Below are positions 55,305 to 64,000 of a stretch of 64,000 nucleotides of DNA, one piece after another (position 1 is the first letter of the stretch; each line of letters opens with the position of its first letter). The notes under the pieces were generated by a model that worked only from the letters and a program-made list of their open reading frames with translations, ran no database searches and had not been told where the DNA came from. Location of the stretch: assembly GCA_963773685.1 (NCBI GenBank), contig CAVZBY010000011.1, positions 372,001-436,000 of the forward strand, in the 5' to 3' direction. A program made the position numbers and the translations under genes. The stretch comes from JALHVH01 sp963773685. Lineage in GTDB: Bacteria; Acidobacteriota; Aminicenantia; Aminicenantales; Saccharicenantaceae.

Positions 55305-56234
55305 TCAGCGGGGGCGGCAGCGCTCGGCCTCGAGGACCGATCCGAGTTCCGCCGGGAGCGGCGCGGCGAACTCCAGGCGCTCCCCGGTCACGGGATGAAG
55401 GAAGGAGAGGGTCCGGGCGTGGAGGAAGAGCCGGGGGTACCTCTTGGAGAGCTTCTTCCGGCCGTAAACCCCGTCCCCGACGATCGGATGCCCGGCCGCG
55501 GCCAGGTGGACCCGGATCTGGTGGGTCCGGCCCGTGACCGGCCTGATCTCGAGGAGGGTCGCCTCCGGGAGAGCCTCGATGACCCGGAAGAAGGTCTCGG
55601 CATCCCTGGGATCCTTCGAATGGATCGATATCCTCTTCCTTTTCGTGGCATGCCGGCCGATGGGCCAGTCGATGTGCCCCTCGGCTTCGGCCACCCGGCC
55701 GTAGACGAGGCCGACATATGTCTTCCGGACGTCGTGCCGCTTGAACTGGCCGACGAGGGAAGCGTGGGCACGGGAAGATCGGGCCGCGACCATGACGCCC
55801 GAGGTGCCCTTGTCGAGCCTGTGAACGATCCCCGGCCTCTCTTCGGGCCCCACCCCGGCCATCTCGGGATAAAGGGCGAGGAGGGCGTTGGCGAGCGTCC
55901 CCTCCCTATTCCCGGCCCCGGGGTGGACGACCATGCCCGAAGGCTTGTTGAGGACGATGACGTCCTCGTCGGCATAAAGGATCTCGAGGGGGATGGCCTG
56001 CGGTTCCGGCTTTCCGGGCGCCGCCGCGGCCGCATCGAGCTCGACCGCGATCCGGTCGCCTTCCCTGAGCCTGAGGCTCGCTCTCCCGGCCTTCCCGTTG
56101 ACCAGGACCTTCCCCTCGTCGATGAGCCGGCGCGCCGCCGCGCGGCTCAGCCCGGGGGCCTGCCCGGCAAGATAGACGTCCAGCCGGGGGCCGGCCATGG
56201 AGCCGGGAGGGACGACGAATTCCGTCTTAGGCAC
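55305..56234 (-). CDS. rluD: 23S rRNA pseudouridine synthase, RluD family
   Basis: Converts specific uridines of 23S rRNA to pseudouridine (309 aa). An N-terminal S4 RNA-binding domain (LSRAAARRLIDEGKVLVNG) precedes the catalytic domain with NKPSGMVVHPGAGN, catalytic Asp in HRLDKGTSGVMV and the closing GRTHQIRVHLAAAGHPI. It starts at GTG, overlapping the lgt stop by 8 bases; last gene of the ileS-lspA-lgt-rluD unit. RluD rather than RluC is inferred from context. Confidence 0.93.
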   Translation of the reverse strand: MPKTEFVVPPGSMAGPRLDVYLAGQAPGLSRAAARRLIDEGKVLVNGKAGRASLRLREGDRIAVELDAAAAAPGKPEPQAIPLEILYADEDVIVLNKPSGMVVHPGAGNREGTLANALLALYPEMAGVGPEERPGIVHRLDKGTSGVMVAARSSRAHASLVGQFKRHDVRKTYVGLVYGRVAEAEGHIDWPIGRHATKRKRISIHSKDPRDAETFFRVIEALPEATLLEIRPVTGRTHQIRVHLAAAGHPIVGDGVYGRKKLSKRYPRLFLHARTLSFLHPVTGERLEFAAPLPAELGSVLEAERCRPR

Positions 56235-57025
56235 GCTGGCGCTTTTTCATCACCAAGTAGAACAGGGCCCCGCCGGCCAGTCCCAGCACGCACCAGACCT
56301 GGGGATAGGAAAGGCTGGCGAAGGGGGAGGCGCCCTGGATGAGATACGCCTTGTCCGGGTGATCGCCCCGGAAGTATTCCGTCACGAACCGGATGACGGA
56401 GTAGGCGGCGATGTAGAGGGCGAAGACCTGTCCGTCGAAGGCCTTCTTCTTCAGGACGATGAACAGGAACACGAAATTCAGGGCGTTGAAGATCGCTTCA
56501 TAGATCTGCACGGGATGCAGGGGGACGTGGAGAGGGATCCCCGTCAGCTCGTGGGCGTATTCGTCGGTGAATTTCGCGGCCCAAGGGAGCTCGCAGGCGG
56601 TGCCGTAGCAGCAGCCCGCGAGGAGACACCCGATGCGGCCGAAGGCATGGCCCAGGGCAAGGGCCGGGGCGACGACGTCCGCGGCCTTCCAGATGGGGAT
56701 CTTCTTCCTGCGGAAATACCAGAGGGCGAAGATGACCCCGAACGTCAGCCCGCCCTGGAAGACGCCGCCCGAACGGGCCAGGCTGAACAGCTCCCGGGGA
56801 TAGCTCAGGTAATAGGACAGGTTCGATATCAGAAGGATGAGCTTGGCCCCGACAAGCGAGACGAGGACGGTGTAGAAGGCCGCGTCCATGAGCTTGGGGG
56901 CGTCCAGCCCGCGCTTCCCCGCCTGGACATAGACGAACCAGAGGCCGAATCCCGACGCCCGCGGCCATCATGAGGCCGTAGGCATGAAGGGTCAGGGGCC
57001 CGATCTTTAAGAGGATGGGGAGCAT
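56227..57025 (-). CDS. lgt: Prolipoprotein diacylglyceryl transferase (frameshifted)
   Basis: Membrane enzyme adding diacylglycerol to prolipoprotein cysteines. The signature region GHAFGRIGCLLAGCCYG is present, with RSGGVFQGGLTFGVIF before it and HPVQIYE and RFVTEYFRGD after. One break near 56955 (GGC GTCG GGA) splits the N-terminal 25 residues from the rest; repaired length about 265. It overlaps lspA by 19 bases, so two lipoprotein-processing enzymes are coupled. Confidence 0.92.
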
Positions 57026-57501
57026 TCGGGTTTCCTCCGGAAGAAGATGGCCACCAGGAGCACGGCGCCGATGGTGATGCAGGAATCGGCGACGTTGAAG
57101 AACGGCCAGTGGTGGCGGCCGATATGGAAGTCCAGAAAATCGATGACGTACCCCCTGAGGATCCGGTCGGTCAGGTTCCCCAGGGCCCCGGCCAGGATGA
57201 GGGCCAGGGCGATCTTGGTGAAGCCCTCGGTCGCGGGCGTCTTGACGAAATAGTAGATGACGAAGCTCAGGGCGAAGAGCGACGCGCCGGTCAGGAGCAG
57301 GAATACGGGCAGGTTCCCCGAGCCCGAAAGGATGCCGAAGATGGCCCCGCTGTTATGGATGCGCGTGATGTTGAAGAAGCCCGGGATGACGGGGATGACC
57401 CGGTAGATGTCGACCGAACCGGCGACGACGGCCTTGGTGACCTGGTCGACGACGGCCAGGCCCAGGATGAGCGCGAGGTAAGGGACGTTCTTCCGCATCA
57501 T
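57007..57501 (-). CDS. lspA: Lipoprotein signal peptidase II
   Basis: Aspartyl protease that cleaves lipoprotein signal peptides (164 aa, four transmembrane helices). Catalytic Asp residues lie in GALGNLTDRILRG and FNVADSCITIG; DQVTKAVV and FNITRIHNSGAIFGIL are family motifs. Start ATG overlaps the ileS stop (ATGATG); a second ATG follows directly. The ileS-lspA pairing is common in bacteria. Confidence 0.95.
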   Translation of the reverse strand: MMRKNVPYLALILGLAVVDQVTKAVVAGSVDIYRVIPVIPGFFNITRIHNSGAIFGILSGSGNLPVFLLLTGASLFALSFVIYYFVKTPATEGFTKIALALILAGALGNLTDRILRGYVIDFLDFHIGRHHWPFFNVADSCITIGAVLLVAIFFRRKPECSPSS

Positions 57502-60281
57502 CGCTCCATGCCTCCGACGACTTCGGCACAGCGCGCGCAGAACGTGGGATGTGCGGCGTCCTTCCCGACGGTCTCGGATCTGTTCCAGCATCGGTCGCAC
57601 TTTTCGCCGGGCGCCTTTTCGACCCGGACCATGAGATCCTCCCCCGCCTCGGCTTCGAGCTCCACGGCGGAGACGATGAAAAGCTCGGCGAGGGCGCCGC
57701 GATACTTTTCCAGCAGTCCGCGGAGGGCCGCGGGGACCCCGAGGACCACTTTGGCCTCGAGCGAATTGCCGATGAGCTTGCTTTCGCGCGCCTTTTCGAG
57801 CTCCTTGAGGGCTTTCTCCCTGACCAGGATCAGGGCGTCCATGTCGGCAACGAGGGCCGCGTCGAGCCGCGGCCCCGCGTCCTTCGGGAACTCTTCGAGA
57901 TGGACCGACGCGCCCTTGCCCGCAAAGGCGGGCATAGCCTCCCAGGCTTCGTCGGCGGTGAACGGCAGGATGGGCGCCATGAGCGTCAGGGTGTCCCGGA
58001 GGACGTTGAACAGCGCGGTCTGGGCGGACCTCCGGAGGGCCGAACGCTTCCCGGAACAATAGGCCCGGTCCTTGATGACGTCCAGATAGAACGAGCTGAG
58101 GTCGACCGTGAAGAAATCGTAGATCGTGTGGAAGACGACGTGGAACTCGTACTCTTCATAGGCCTTGAGGACCCGTTCCCGGACCGCCCGCGCCCGCTCC
58201 AGGATCCAGCGGTCGAGGAGGAGCATGTCCGCGTCCGCGACCGCATCGGCCGCCGGGTCGAAATCGTAGAGATTGCCGAGGACGAACCTCCAGGTGTTCC
58301 GGATCTTCCGGTAGGCCTCGACGAGCCGCTGGAGGATCTCGGGCCCGAATCGAGCGTCCTCCTTGAAATTGAGCATCGCCACCCAGAGCCGGAGGATCTC
58401 CGCTCCGTTCTTGGCGATGATGGAGGAGGGCTCGATGACGTTCCCGGCGGACTTGGACATCGCCTTCCCCTGCTCGTCCAGGATGAACCCGTGGGTGATG
58501 CAGGTCTTGTAGGGAGAACGGCCGCGGGCACCGACCCCGATCAGCAGGGAGCTGTTGAACCAGCCCCTGTGCTGGTCATGGCCTTCGATGTAGACGTCGG
58601 CCGGCCAGGGCAGGTCGTCCTTCTTCCCGAGGATGTTGTGGCTGGATCCGGCCTCGAACCAGACGTCGAGGATGTTGTTCTCCTTGCGGAACTCGGTTGC
58701 ACCGCAGGCGGGGCACTTCGTCCCCGCGGGCAGGAGCTCGCCCGGCGTCTTCTCGAACCAGGCGTCCGAGCCCTCCCGGGCGAAGATGTCCGCCACGTGC
58801 CGGACGATGGAGGCGTCGGCGACGACATGGCCGCAGGTCTCGCATGTGAACGCCGGAATGGGGACGCCCCAGGACCTCTGCCGGGAGATGCACCAGTCGG
58901 GCCGTCCTTCGACCATCTTGGCCATCCGCTCCTCGCCCCAGGCCGGGAGCCAGGCGACCTTGGCGATCTCGTCCAGGGCCTTCTGCCGGAAGCCTCCCGC
59001 GTCCATGGAGATGAACCACTGCTCGGTCGCCCGGAAGATGACCGGCTTCTTGCACCGCCAGCAGTGGGGATAGGAGTGCGTGATGACCCCTTCCTTGAGG
59101 AGAGACCCGGCGGACTTCATGTCGTCGCAGATGGCCCGGTTGGCGTCGAAAACGGCCATCCCGGCGTATTTCGCGACCTCGGGCGTGAACTTCCCTTCCT
59201 CGTCGACGGGCGTATAGATATCGATGCCGTACTTCTGGCCCGTCATGAAGTCGTCGTGGCCGTGGCCCGGGGCCGTGTGGACGCAGCCCGTCCCGTCCTC
59301 GAGGGTCACGTAGTCCGCGAGGACGAAGACCGAATCGCGGTCGATCCAGGGATGCCGGGCCCTGAGGCCCTCGAGCTCCCGGCCTTTGAATTCCGCCAGG
59401 ACCGCGGGGGTGCCGAGGCCAAGCTCCGCCGCCACAGCGGCCAGGAGCTTCTTGGCGACGATATAGACCTTGCCGCCCGCTTCGGCGGCGACATAATCGG
59501 CCTCGGGGTGGAAGGCGATCGCCATATTGGCCGGAAGGGTCCACGGCGTGGTCGTCCAGATGATGACGGACACGTCCTTCCCCTTGAGAGCGGGGAACTT
59601 GCCCGCCAGCTCGGGGCCGGCCGGGAACTTGACGAAGATCGAGGGCGACCTGCGGTCCTCGTACTCGATCTCCGCCTCGGCCAGGGCGGTCTTGCAGTGG
59701 ATGCACCAGTGCACGGGCCTTCTCCCCTTATAGGCGTTCCCGGAAGCGAAGAACGCGGCCAGGAAGCGCAGGGTTTCCGCCTCGTATTCCGGCTTCATGG
59801 TCAGGTAGGGATCGTCCCATTGGCCGAGGACGCCGAGCCGGATGAACTCGGCGCGCTGGATGTCTATGAACTTCCGGGCATACTTCCGGCACTCCTCCCG
59901 GATCTCGATGAGGGACATGTCCTTCTTCTTCGCGCCGAGGAGCTTATCGACATGGATCTCGATGGGCAATCCGTGGCAGTCCCAGCCGGGGACGTAGGGC
60001 GCGACGTGCCCCTGCATGCTCCGGGTCTTGACGATAAAATCCTTGAGGATCTTGTTCAGCGCCGTCCCCAGATGGATATGCCCGTTGGCATAGGGGGGGC
60101 CGTCGTGCAGGACGAACGGGGTCCGCCCGGCCTTCTTCCTCGTTTCCAGGATCTTCCCGTACAGGCCCTGTTCCTGCCATTTTCGGATGGTCTCGGGCTC
60201 TTTTTCGGCGAGGGCGGCCTTCATGGCGAAGGACGTCCGGGGCAGGTTCAGCGTGTTCTTCACTTCGTTCTTGTCGGCCAT
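57498..60281 (-). CDS. ileS: Isoleucyl-tRNA synthetase
   Basis: Class I synthetase charging tRNA-Ile (927 aa, normal for the bacterial type). HIGH-type motif GHIHLG at residues 67-72, KMSKS-type GKAMSKSAGN, an editing domain including TTTPWTLPANMAI, and a C-terminal zinc finger (CDRCWNRSETVG .. CARCAEVV). It leads the lspA-lgt-rluD unit and is intact in this data. Start ATG follows GGAG at a rather long spacing. Confidence 0.97.
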   Translation of the reverse strand: MADKNEVKNTLNLPRTSFAMKAALAEKEPETIRKWQEQGLYGKILETRKKAGRTPFVLHDGPPYANGHIHLGTALNKILKDFIVKTRSMQGHVAPYVPGWDCHGLPIEIHVDKLLGAKKKDMSLIEIREECRKYARKFIDIQRAEFIRLGVLGQWDDPYLTMKPEYEAETLRFLAAFFASGNAYKGRRPVHWCIHCKTALAEAEIEYEDRRSPSIFVKFPAGPELAGKFPALKGKDVSVIIWTTTPWTLPANMAIAFHPEADYVAAEAGGKVYIVAKKLLAAVAAELGLGTPAVLAEFKGRELEGLRARHPWIDRDSVFVLADYVTLEDGTGCVHTAPGHGHDDFMTGQKYGIDIYTPVDEEGKFTPEVAKYAGMAVFDANRAICDDMKSAGSLLKEGVITHSYPHCWRCKKPVIFRATEQWFISMDAGGFRQKALDEIAKVAWLPAWGEERMAKMVEGRPDWCISRQRSWGVPIPAFTCETCGHVVADASIVRHVADIFAREGSDAWFEKTPGELLPAGTKCPACGATEFRKENNILDVWFEAGSSHNILGKKDDLPWPADVYIEGHDQHRGWFNSSLLIGVGARGRSPYKTCITHGFILDEQGKAMSKSAGNVIEPSSIIAKNGAEILRLWVAMLNFKEDARFGPEILQRLVEAYRKIRNTWRFVLGNLYDFDPAADAVADADMLLLDRWILERARAVRERVLKAYEEYEFHVVFHTIYDFFTVDLSSFYLDVIKDRAYCSGKRSALRRSAQTALFNVLRDTLTLMAPILPFTADEAWEAMPAFAGKGASVHLEEFPKDAGPRLDAALVADMDALILVREKALKELEKARESKLIGNSLEAKVVLGVPAALRGLLEKYRGALAELFIVSAVELEAEAGEDLMVRVEKAPGEKCDRCWNRSETVGKDAAHPTFCARCAEVVGGMER

Positions 60282-60313
60282 AGGGAACTCCAGTCTGTCG
60301 GGTCGTTTCCGCC

Positions 60314-60323
60314 ATTATAGCAA
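60314..60323 (-). promoter_or_regulatory. Extended -10 promoter for the ileS operon
   Basis: On the minus strand TGCTATAAT gives a TGn-extended perfect -10 (60314-60319) about 32 bases before ileS; no convincing -35. No T-box leader is visible. Confidence 0.55.
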
Positions 60324-60366
60324 AATTCGGCGGGGGCGGGAACGCCACGTCGCGGGAATGTGCGCT

Positions 60367-60426
60367 GTAGCCGCAGGCTTTAGCCTGCGTCCATGGCCGA
60401 AGACGCAACCTAAAGGTTGCGGCTAC
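60367..60426. repeat. REP-like palindromic repeat pair
   Basis: GTAGC, then CGCAGGCT-TT-AGCCTGCG (perfect 8-base stem), a 14-base centre, then CGCAACCT-AA-AGGTTGCG (perfect 8-base stem) and GCTAC. The outer GTAGCCGC and GCGGCTAC are inverted. This two-hairpin unit matches the family at 46871-46955. It lies between ileS and a downstream minus-strand gene. Confidence 0.85.
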
Positions 60427-60455
60427 AACATCGGACGAGGGCCCCGATCATTCCC

Positions 60456-61848
60456 TCAGATCTTCCGGCGCCATTCCATCTTCAGCCAGGGCTGTTCGAG
60501 GACGACGCGGGTCACCCGGCCCCCCTCGTCCTTTCCGAACGTCAGATCGACGTCGGCCGTCCTGGCGAAGAACCTCTCGGCCGACGCCGGGAAAAGGGCC
60601 AGCGCGCTCTGGCCGGGCACCCTCATGGACAAGCGCCCCTCCTCGACGGAGATCTCGAAGGCGAACCCGCCGGCGATATACGTTCCCGCGTACCCGGCAA
60701 GGACCGCCGGATCGACGGAGACCTCGTTCGGGAGGGGCAGGGAACGCTTCTCGGGGAACGGCTCGACGAGCTGTTTCAGGCCGAGCCCGGGAAGTTCGAT
60801 GCTCGAATTGTTCAGGACGACGATCCCCGTCCCCGTCTTCGGGCAGAGGCCGAGGTAGCTTCGGAACCCGCCCGTGCCGCCGTTGTGCCAGATGATGAGC
60901 GCTCCCCTGCTTTGGACAAGATGCCAGCCCAAGCCGAGGGCCAGGCCCAAGTTCTCGAAGACCCGGCGCGGCTCGTGCGTAAGCGCCATGGCCTCGGCGA
61001 GCGGAGTCTTGGCGAGCCCCAGGCTCGCCGCCGCGTATTTCAGCATGTCCCGGGCCGTGGATCGTATGGCGCCCGCCCCGGCCAGGGCGGCAAAGTCCCA
61101 GGGGCTCGTCGGCTTCAGATTCCCGTCGTGCGGAGTCGCGAAGCGCTCCGCCAGGCTCCCCGCGAGAGTTATGGTCGTATCGTTCATGCCCAGGGGTATC
61201 AGGATGCGCTCCCGGACGAGGGTTTCGTAATCTTTACCGGCCCGGAGGGCCAGAACCTGGCCCAAGACCCCGGCCCCGATGTTGGAATAGAGGTAATTCG
61301 CGCCGACATCGAAGTTGAGCTTGTGGGCGTTGAGATATGCAAAACATCATATCGGAGGTATAGTCCTTGTAAGGATTCGCCGGGTCGGCGGGCTTGATGT
61401 TGGAAGGCATCCTCGGAAGCCCGGAGGTGTGCGTGGCCAGGTCGAGGAAGGTGATCTCGCGCCCGTTCCGGGACGGCGCCTTGACCCCGACGGGCAGATA
61501 CTTGGAGATGGGGTCGTCGAGCTTGACCTCGTCCTTGACGACCATATCGGCGAGAAGAAGGCTGGTGAACGTTTTGGTGATGGAACCGATCTCGAAGAGC
61601 GTGTCCGGGCCGACGGCCTTATCCCCTCGGACATCCATCAGGCCCCGGCTGTAGAACCGGGCGCCTTTGGCGTCGACGATTCCGACGACGACGCCGGGGG
61701 TCTTCTTCTGGACATCGACGACGTCCTTCAAGAGCGCTTCGATCTTCGCGGCTTCGTCGGGGGCCTGCGCCCGAGCCGGAGCGCAAAGGACCAGGGACAT
61801 CGCGAGCGCGGCGAGGGCCGGTCCAGGCATCCTCAAATTCATCTTCAT
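60456..61848 (-). CDS. Secreted beta-lactamase-related serine hydrolase (frameshifted)
   Basis: S12-type hydrolase of about 463 residues. A signal peptide ends near APARA (about residue 28). Active-site motifs are SITK in EIGSITKTFTSL, YSN in NYLYSNIGAG (after the break) and HNGGTGGF. A lipocalin-like C-terminus follows (YAGTYIAGGFAFEI). One break near 61338 (ATG TTTT GCA, surplus T). The start MKMNLRMPG has GGAG eight bases upstream. Same family as 51373-53064, but clearly divergent. Confidence 0.86.
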
Positions 61849-61954
61849 CTTCGGAGCTCCTTTCCGGGGCGATCTCGAGCCCACGGCATTCTACACGAAT
61901 CGTCGCCTCTTGGAAAAGCCTGGGAGGAGCCTATCCGGCGGCGGGCGGCCCGGC

Positions 61955-62158
61955 TCAAGGCACGACGGGAAGGATCTCTTTGACCCGGCCGACCACCCCG
62001 GTCGTCAACCGGACCTTGATGCCGTGCGGGTGGGTGGCCGAGCCCGTAAGGATATCCCGGACGACGCCCTCGGTCAGCCGGCCCGTGGGCTGGTCCTCTT
62101 TTCGGACGACGCGCACGCGGGTCCCCGGCCTGAGAGAGCTTCGATCCGTGCCCTGCAT
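61955..62158 (-). CDS. ywbE: YwbE family protein (DUF2196)
   Basis: A 67-residue protein matching Bacillus YwbE: LRPGTRVRVVRKEDQPTGRLTEG followed by VRDILTGSATHPHGIKVRLTTGVVGRVKEI. Small beta-rich fold with no known function. It lies 12 bases after the nadB stop on the same strand, so it may be cotranscribed with the NAD genes. Confidence 0.88.
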   Translation of the reverse strand: MQGTDRSSLRPGTRVRVVRKEDQPTGRLTEGVVRDILTGSATHPHGIKVRLTTGVVGRVKEILPVVP

Positions 62159-62170
62159 GCCCGGCCCGGC

Positions 62171-63746
62171 CTACTTGTCCTTCAGAAAGTGGGCGCCCTT
62201 GCTGACGGGGTTGGCCAGCGCCGCGTGGGTGATCATCAGGGCGACCTCGATCCCGTGTTTCAGCCCGACGACCTTGGTGTCCATACGGGCCTGCTTGTAG
62301 AACTGCTCGATGCGATGCCTCAGGTAATCGAGGTCGGCCTTGGCCCGCTCGAGACGCTTGCGGGTCCGGATGATGCCCGCATAGTTCCACATCGTCGAGC
62401 GGATGGTCAGCCAATCCTGGTTGATGAGGGCAGGGTCGGCGTCCTCGCCCTTGGCGGGGTAATACCAACGGTGGATGTTCGCGGGTTTGACCGGAAGCGC
62501 CGGATCGAACGTCGCGGCGATGTGCTTCGCCGACCGCGTCCCCCAGACGAGCCCCTCGAGGAGCGAGGTCGAGGCCAGGCGGTTGGCGCCGTGAAGGCCC
62601 GTGCACGAGACCTCGCCGACGGCGAAGAGCCCCCGGAGCGAGGTCCGCCCCCAGCCGTCCGCCAGGACGCCCCCGCACGCATAGTGGGCGGCGGGGACGA
62701 CGGGAATGGGCTCCTTGGAGATGTCGATGCCGACGGCTTTGCATGTCTTGTAGATGTAGGGGAATCGTTTCTTGATATCGACCTTGGCATAGGAGGCCAG
62801 GTCCAACAGGACGTAGTTGGAGTTCGTGTTGATCATCTCTTCGTAGATGGCCCGGGTCACCTCGTCGCGCGGGGCCAATTCCCGCTGGGGGCTGTATTTC
62901 TCCATGAACGTCCGGCCGTCCTTCGTCTTCAGCCGCGCCCCCTCCCCCCGGACGGTCTCCGAGATGAGGAAGCCGCCGGCGTCCCGGTTGTAGAGCGAGG
63001 TCGGATGGAACTGGATGTATTCCATGTTGATGATGCGGGCGCCGGCCCGGAGGGCCATGGCGTATCCCGCGCCGATCGCGTCCGGGGGATTGGACGTGTA
63101 GAGGAACACGGCGCCGCATCCGCCCGTCGCCAGGACCGTGTACGGGGCGATGAACGTCTCCACCCGCCCGGTCCGGTTGTCGAGGACGTAGGCCCCGACG
63201 CACCGGGGCTCGCGGTAGTAGGCGATGGGGTCCTTTCGCATGGTGCGGGATGGACAGCAGATCGACGGCCGTGTGGTCGGTGAACAGGGTGATGTTCGAA
63301 CGCTTCCTGAGGGCCCGGATGAACCGTCCCTCGATCGTCCGGCCCGTCGAGTCCTTGACGTGCAGGATGCGCCGCATCGAATGCCCGGCCTCCTGCGCAT
63401 AATCCAGCTTGTCCGGAGCGCTCCGGGAGAAAGGGATCTTCAGCTCATCGATGAGGATCGCGTCGACAAGCCCCTTGGCCTCCTCGGCCAGGATGCGCAC
63501 GGCTTCGGGATCGTTGACCCCGTCGCCGGCCTCGATGATGTCCTCCTCGAGGAGCTCGGGAAGATCGTCCTTTCCGAGCGAGACGATGCCGCCCTGGGCG
63601 TAGAAGGTGTTGGATTCCTCGGCCCGGGACGCCTTGGTGACGACCGCCACGCGGAGCCCCGCCTTGGCCGCTTCGAGCGCCGCGCTCGCGCCCGCGATCC
63701 CGCAGCCGATGACGAGAACGTCGAACTCCAAGCGCGCGTCGCCCAT
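62171..63746 (-). CDS. nadB: L-aspartate oxidase (frameshifted)
   Basis: FAD enzyme oxidising aspartate to iminoaspartate for NAD synthesis, about 524 residues. FAD loop IGCGIAGASAALEA at residues 13-26; later TFYAQGGI, HSMRRILHVKDSTG, FIAPYTVLATGGCGA, YACGGVLADGWGRTS and LYAVGEVSCTGLHGANRLAS-type motifs. One break near 63243 (ATC CCGC ACC), one surplus base. The start ATG overlaps the nadC stop (TGATG). The fumarate reductase/SDH flavoprotein alternative is excluded by context and the NadB-type C-terminus. Confidence 0.92.
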
Positions 63747-64000
63747 CACGACCTCCGTCCGAACTCCAGGCTGATGTCGACCGACGCGATGGAATGGGTC
63801 AGGGCCCCGACCGAGATGTAGTCCGCGCCGATCGCCGCGATCTCCTGGCGCCCGCTCCAGGGTGACCTTTCCCGAAACCTCGACCGGGACGCGGCATCCG
63901 ACCCAGCTGATGACTCCCTTCATTTCGTCCAGGGGCATATTGTCGAGCATGATCATGTCGGCCCCGGCCTCGAGCGCTTCCCGGGCGCCCTCGAAGCTCG
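63746..64000 (-). CDS. nadC: Nicotinate-nucleotide pyrophosphorylase, C-terminal part (partial, frameshifted)
   Basis: Quinolinate phosphoribosyltransferase of NAD synthesis; only about the last 84 residues are in the window. ALEAGADMIMLDNM, EVSGKVTLE and ADYISVGALTHSIASVDISLEF are the conserved family C-terminus. One surplus base near 63853 breaks the frame. The TGA stop overlaps the nadB start. The 5' end lies beyond the right edge. Confidence 0.92.

Noticed and set aside
60367..60426. tRNA or small structured RNA gene
   Set aside because: The two hairpins are simple perfect palindromes, match a repeat at 46871 and lack a tRNA cloverleaf or CCA end.

Overview
This 64 kb window is a high-G+C, gene-dense bacterial chromosome segment. 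Its coding strands use mostly G/C-ending codons, so long antisense open frames are common and were discounted. BamD, Lgt/LspA, a MreBCD-PBP2-RodA wall cluster, ExbD and several signal-peptide beta-barrel candidates point to a rod-shaped diderm. Tandem DUF507 genes, an AcnB-type aconitase, an LDH-like malate dehydrogenase, a two-subunit class I fumarase and a GTPase-variant EF-G paralogue fit an Acidobacteriota-like lineage such as Aminicenantes. That placement is inference. I found no rRNA, tRNA, CRISPR array, phage or transposase gene.

Layout. 0-5 kb: end of an unknown gene, rpe, a sugar-nucleotide epimerase, bamD, an envelope protein, a subtilase and recN. 6.4-15.3 kb: a C_GCAxxG_C_C protein, miaB, then nusA-infB-DUF503-rbfA-nrnA-truB, two DUF507 genes and a thioesterase. 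15.3-18.4 kb: a TIR-bounded repeat element, a PKD/beta-barrel protein and a class I amidotransferase. 18.5-28 kb: ACT protein, GT4 glycosyltransferase, cstA, exbD with a thioredoxin-like protein, acyl-CoA dehydrogenase, a radical SAM/DUF2344 protein and an MFS carrier. 28-33.5 kb: mreB-mreC-mreD-mrdA-rodA (minus strand). 33.6-39.2 kb: OPT transporter, def-fmt, M23 peptidase, SDR. 39.2-46.9 kb: TCA-cycle genes, acnB divergent from icd-mdh-fumarase beta-sucC-sucD. 47-55 kb: M14 peptidase, MFS, a second repeat element, TauE/SafE permease, serine hydrolase, EF-G-like GTPase. 55.3-60.3 kb: ileS-lspA-lgt-rluD operon. 60.4-64 kb: serine hydrolase, ywbE, nadB and the end of nadC.

At least 42 single-base frame disruptions can be placed by matching protein families, and about 30 lie between 39.2 and 48.7 kb. 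Nearly all are one-base insertions. They hit essential TCA genes whose conserved residues continue intact in the next frame, so I treat them as sequence or assembly errors rather than pseudogenes, and annotate whole genes across them. Many intergenic regions carry sigma70-type promoters with 16-18 base spacers. Three repeat families are visible: a palindromic REP-like family, a TIR-bounded MITE-like family and a GCGAGAC-rich family.

No clearly novel defence or biosynthetic system is evident. The more unusual items are the repeat families, a thioesterase whose catalytic Asp lies upstream of its first start codon, and the frame-disruption pattern itself.
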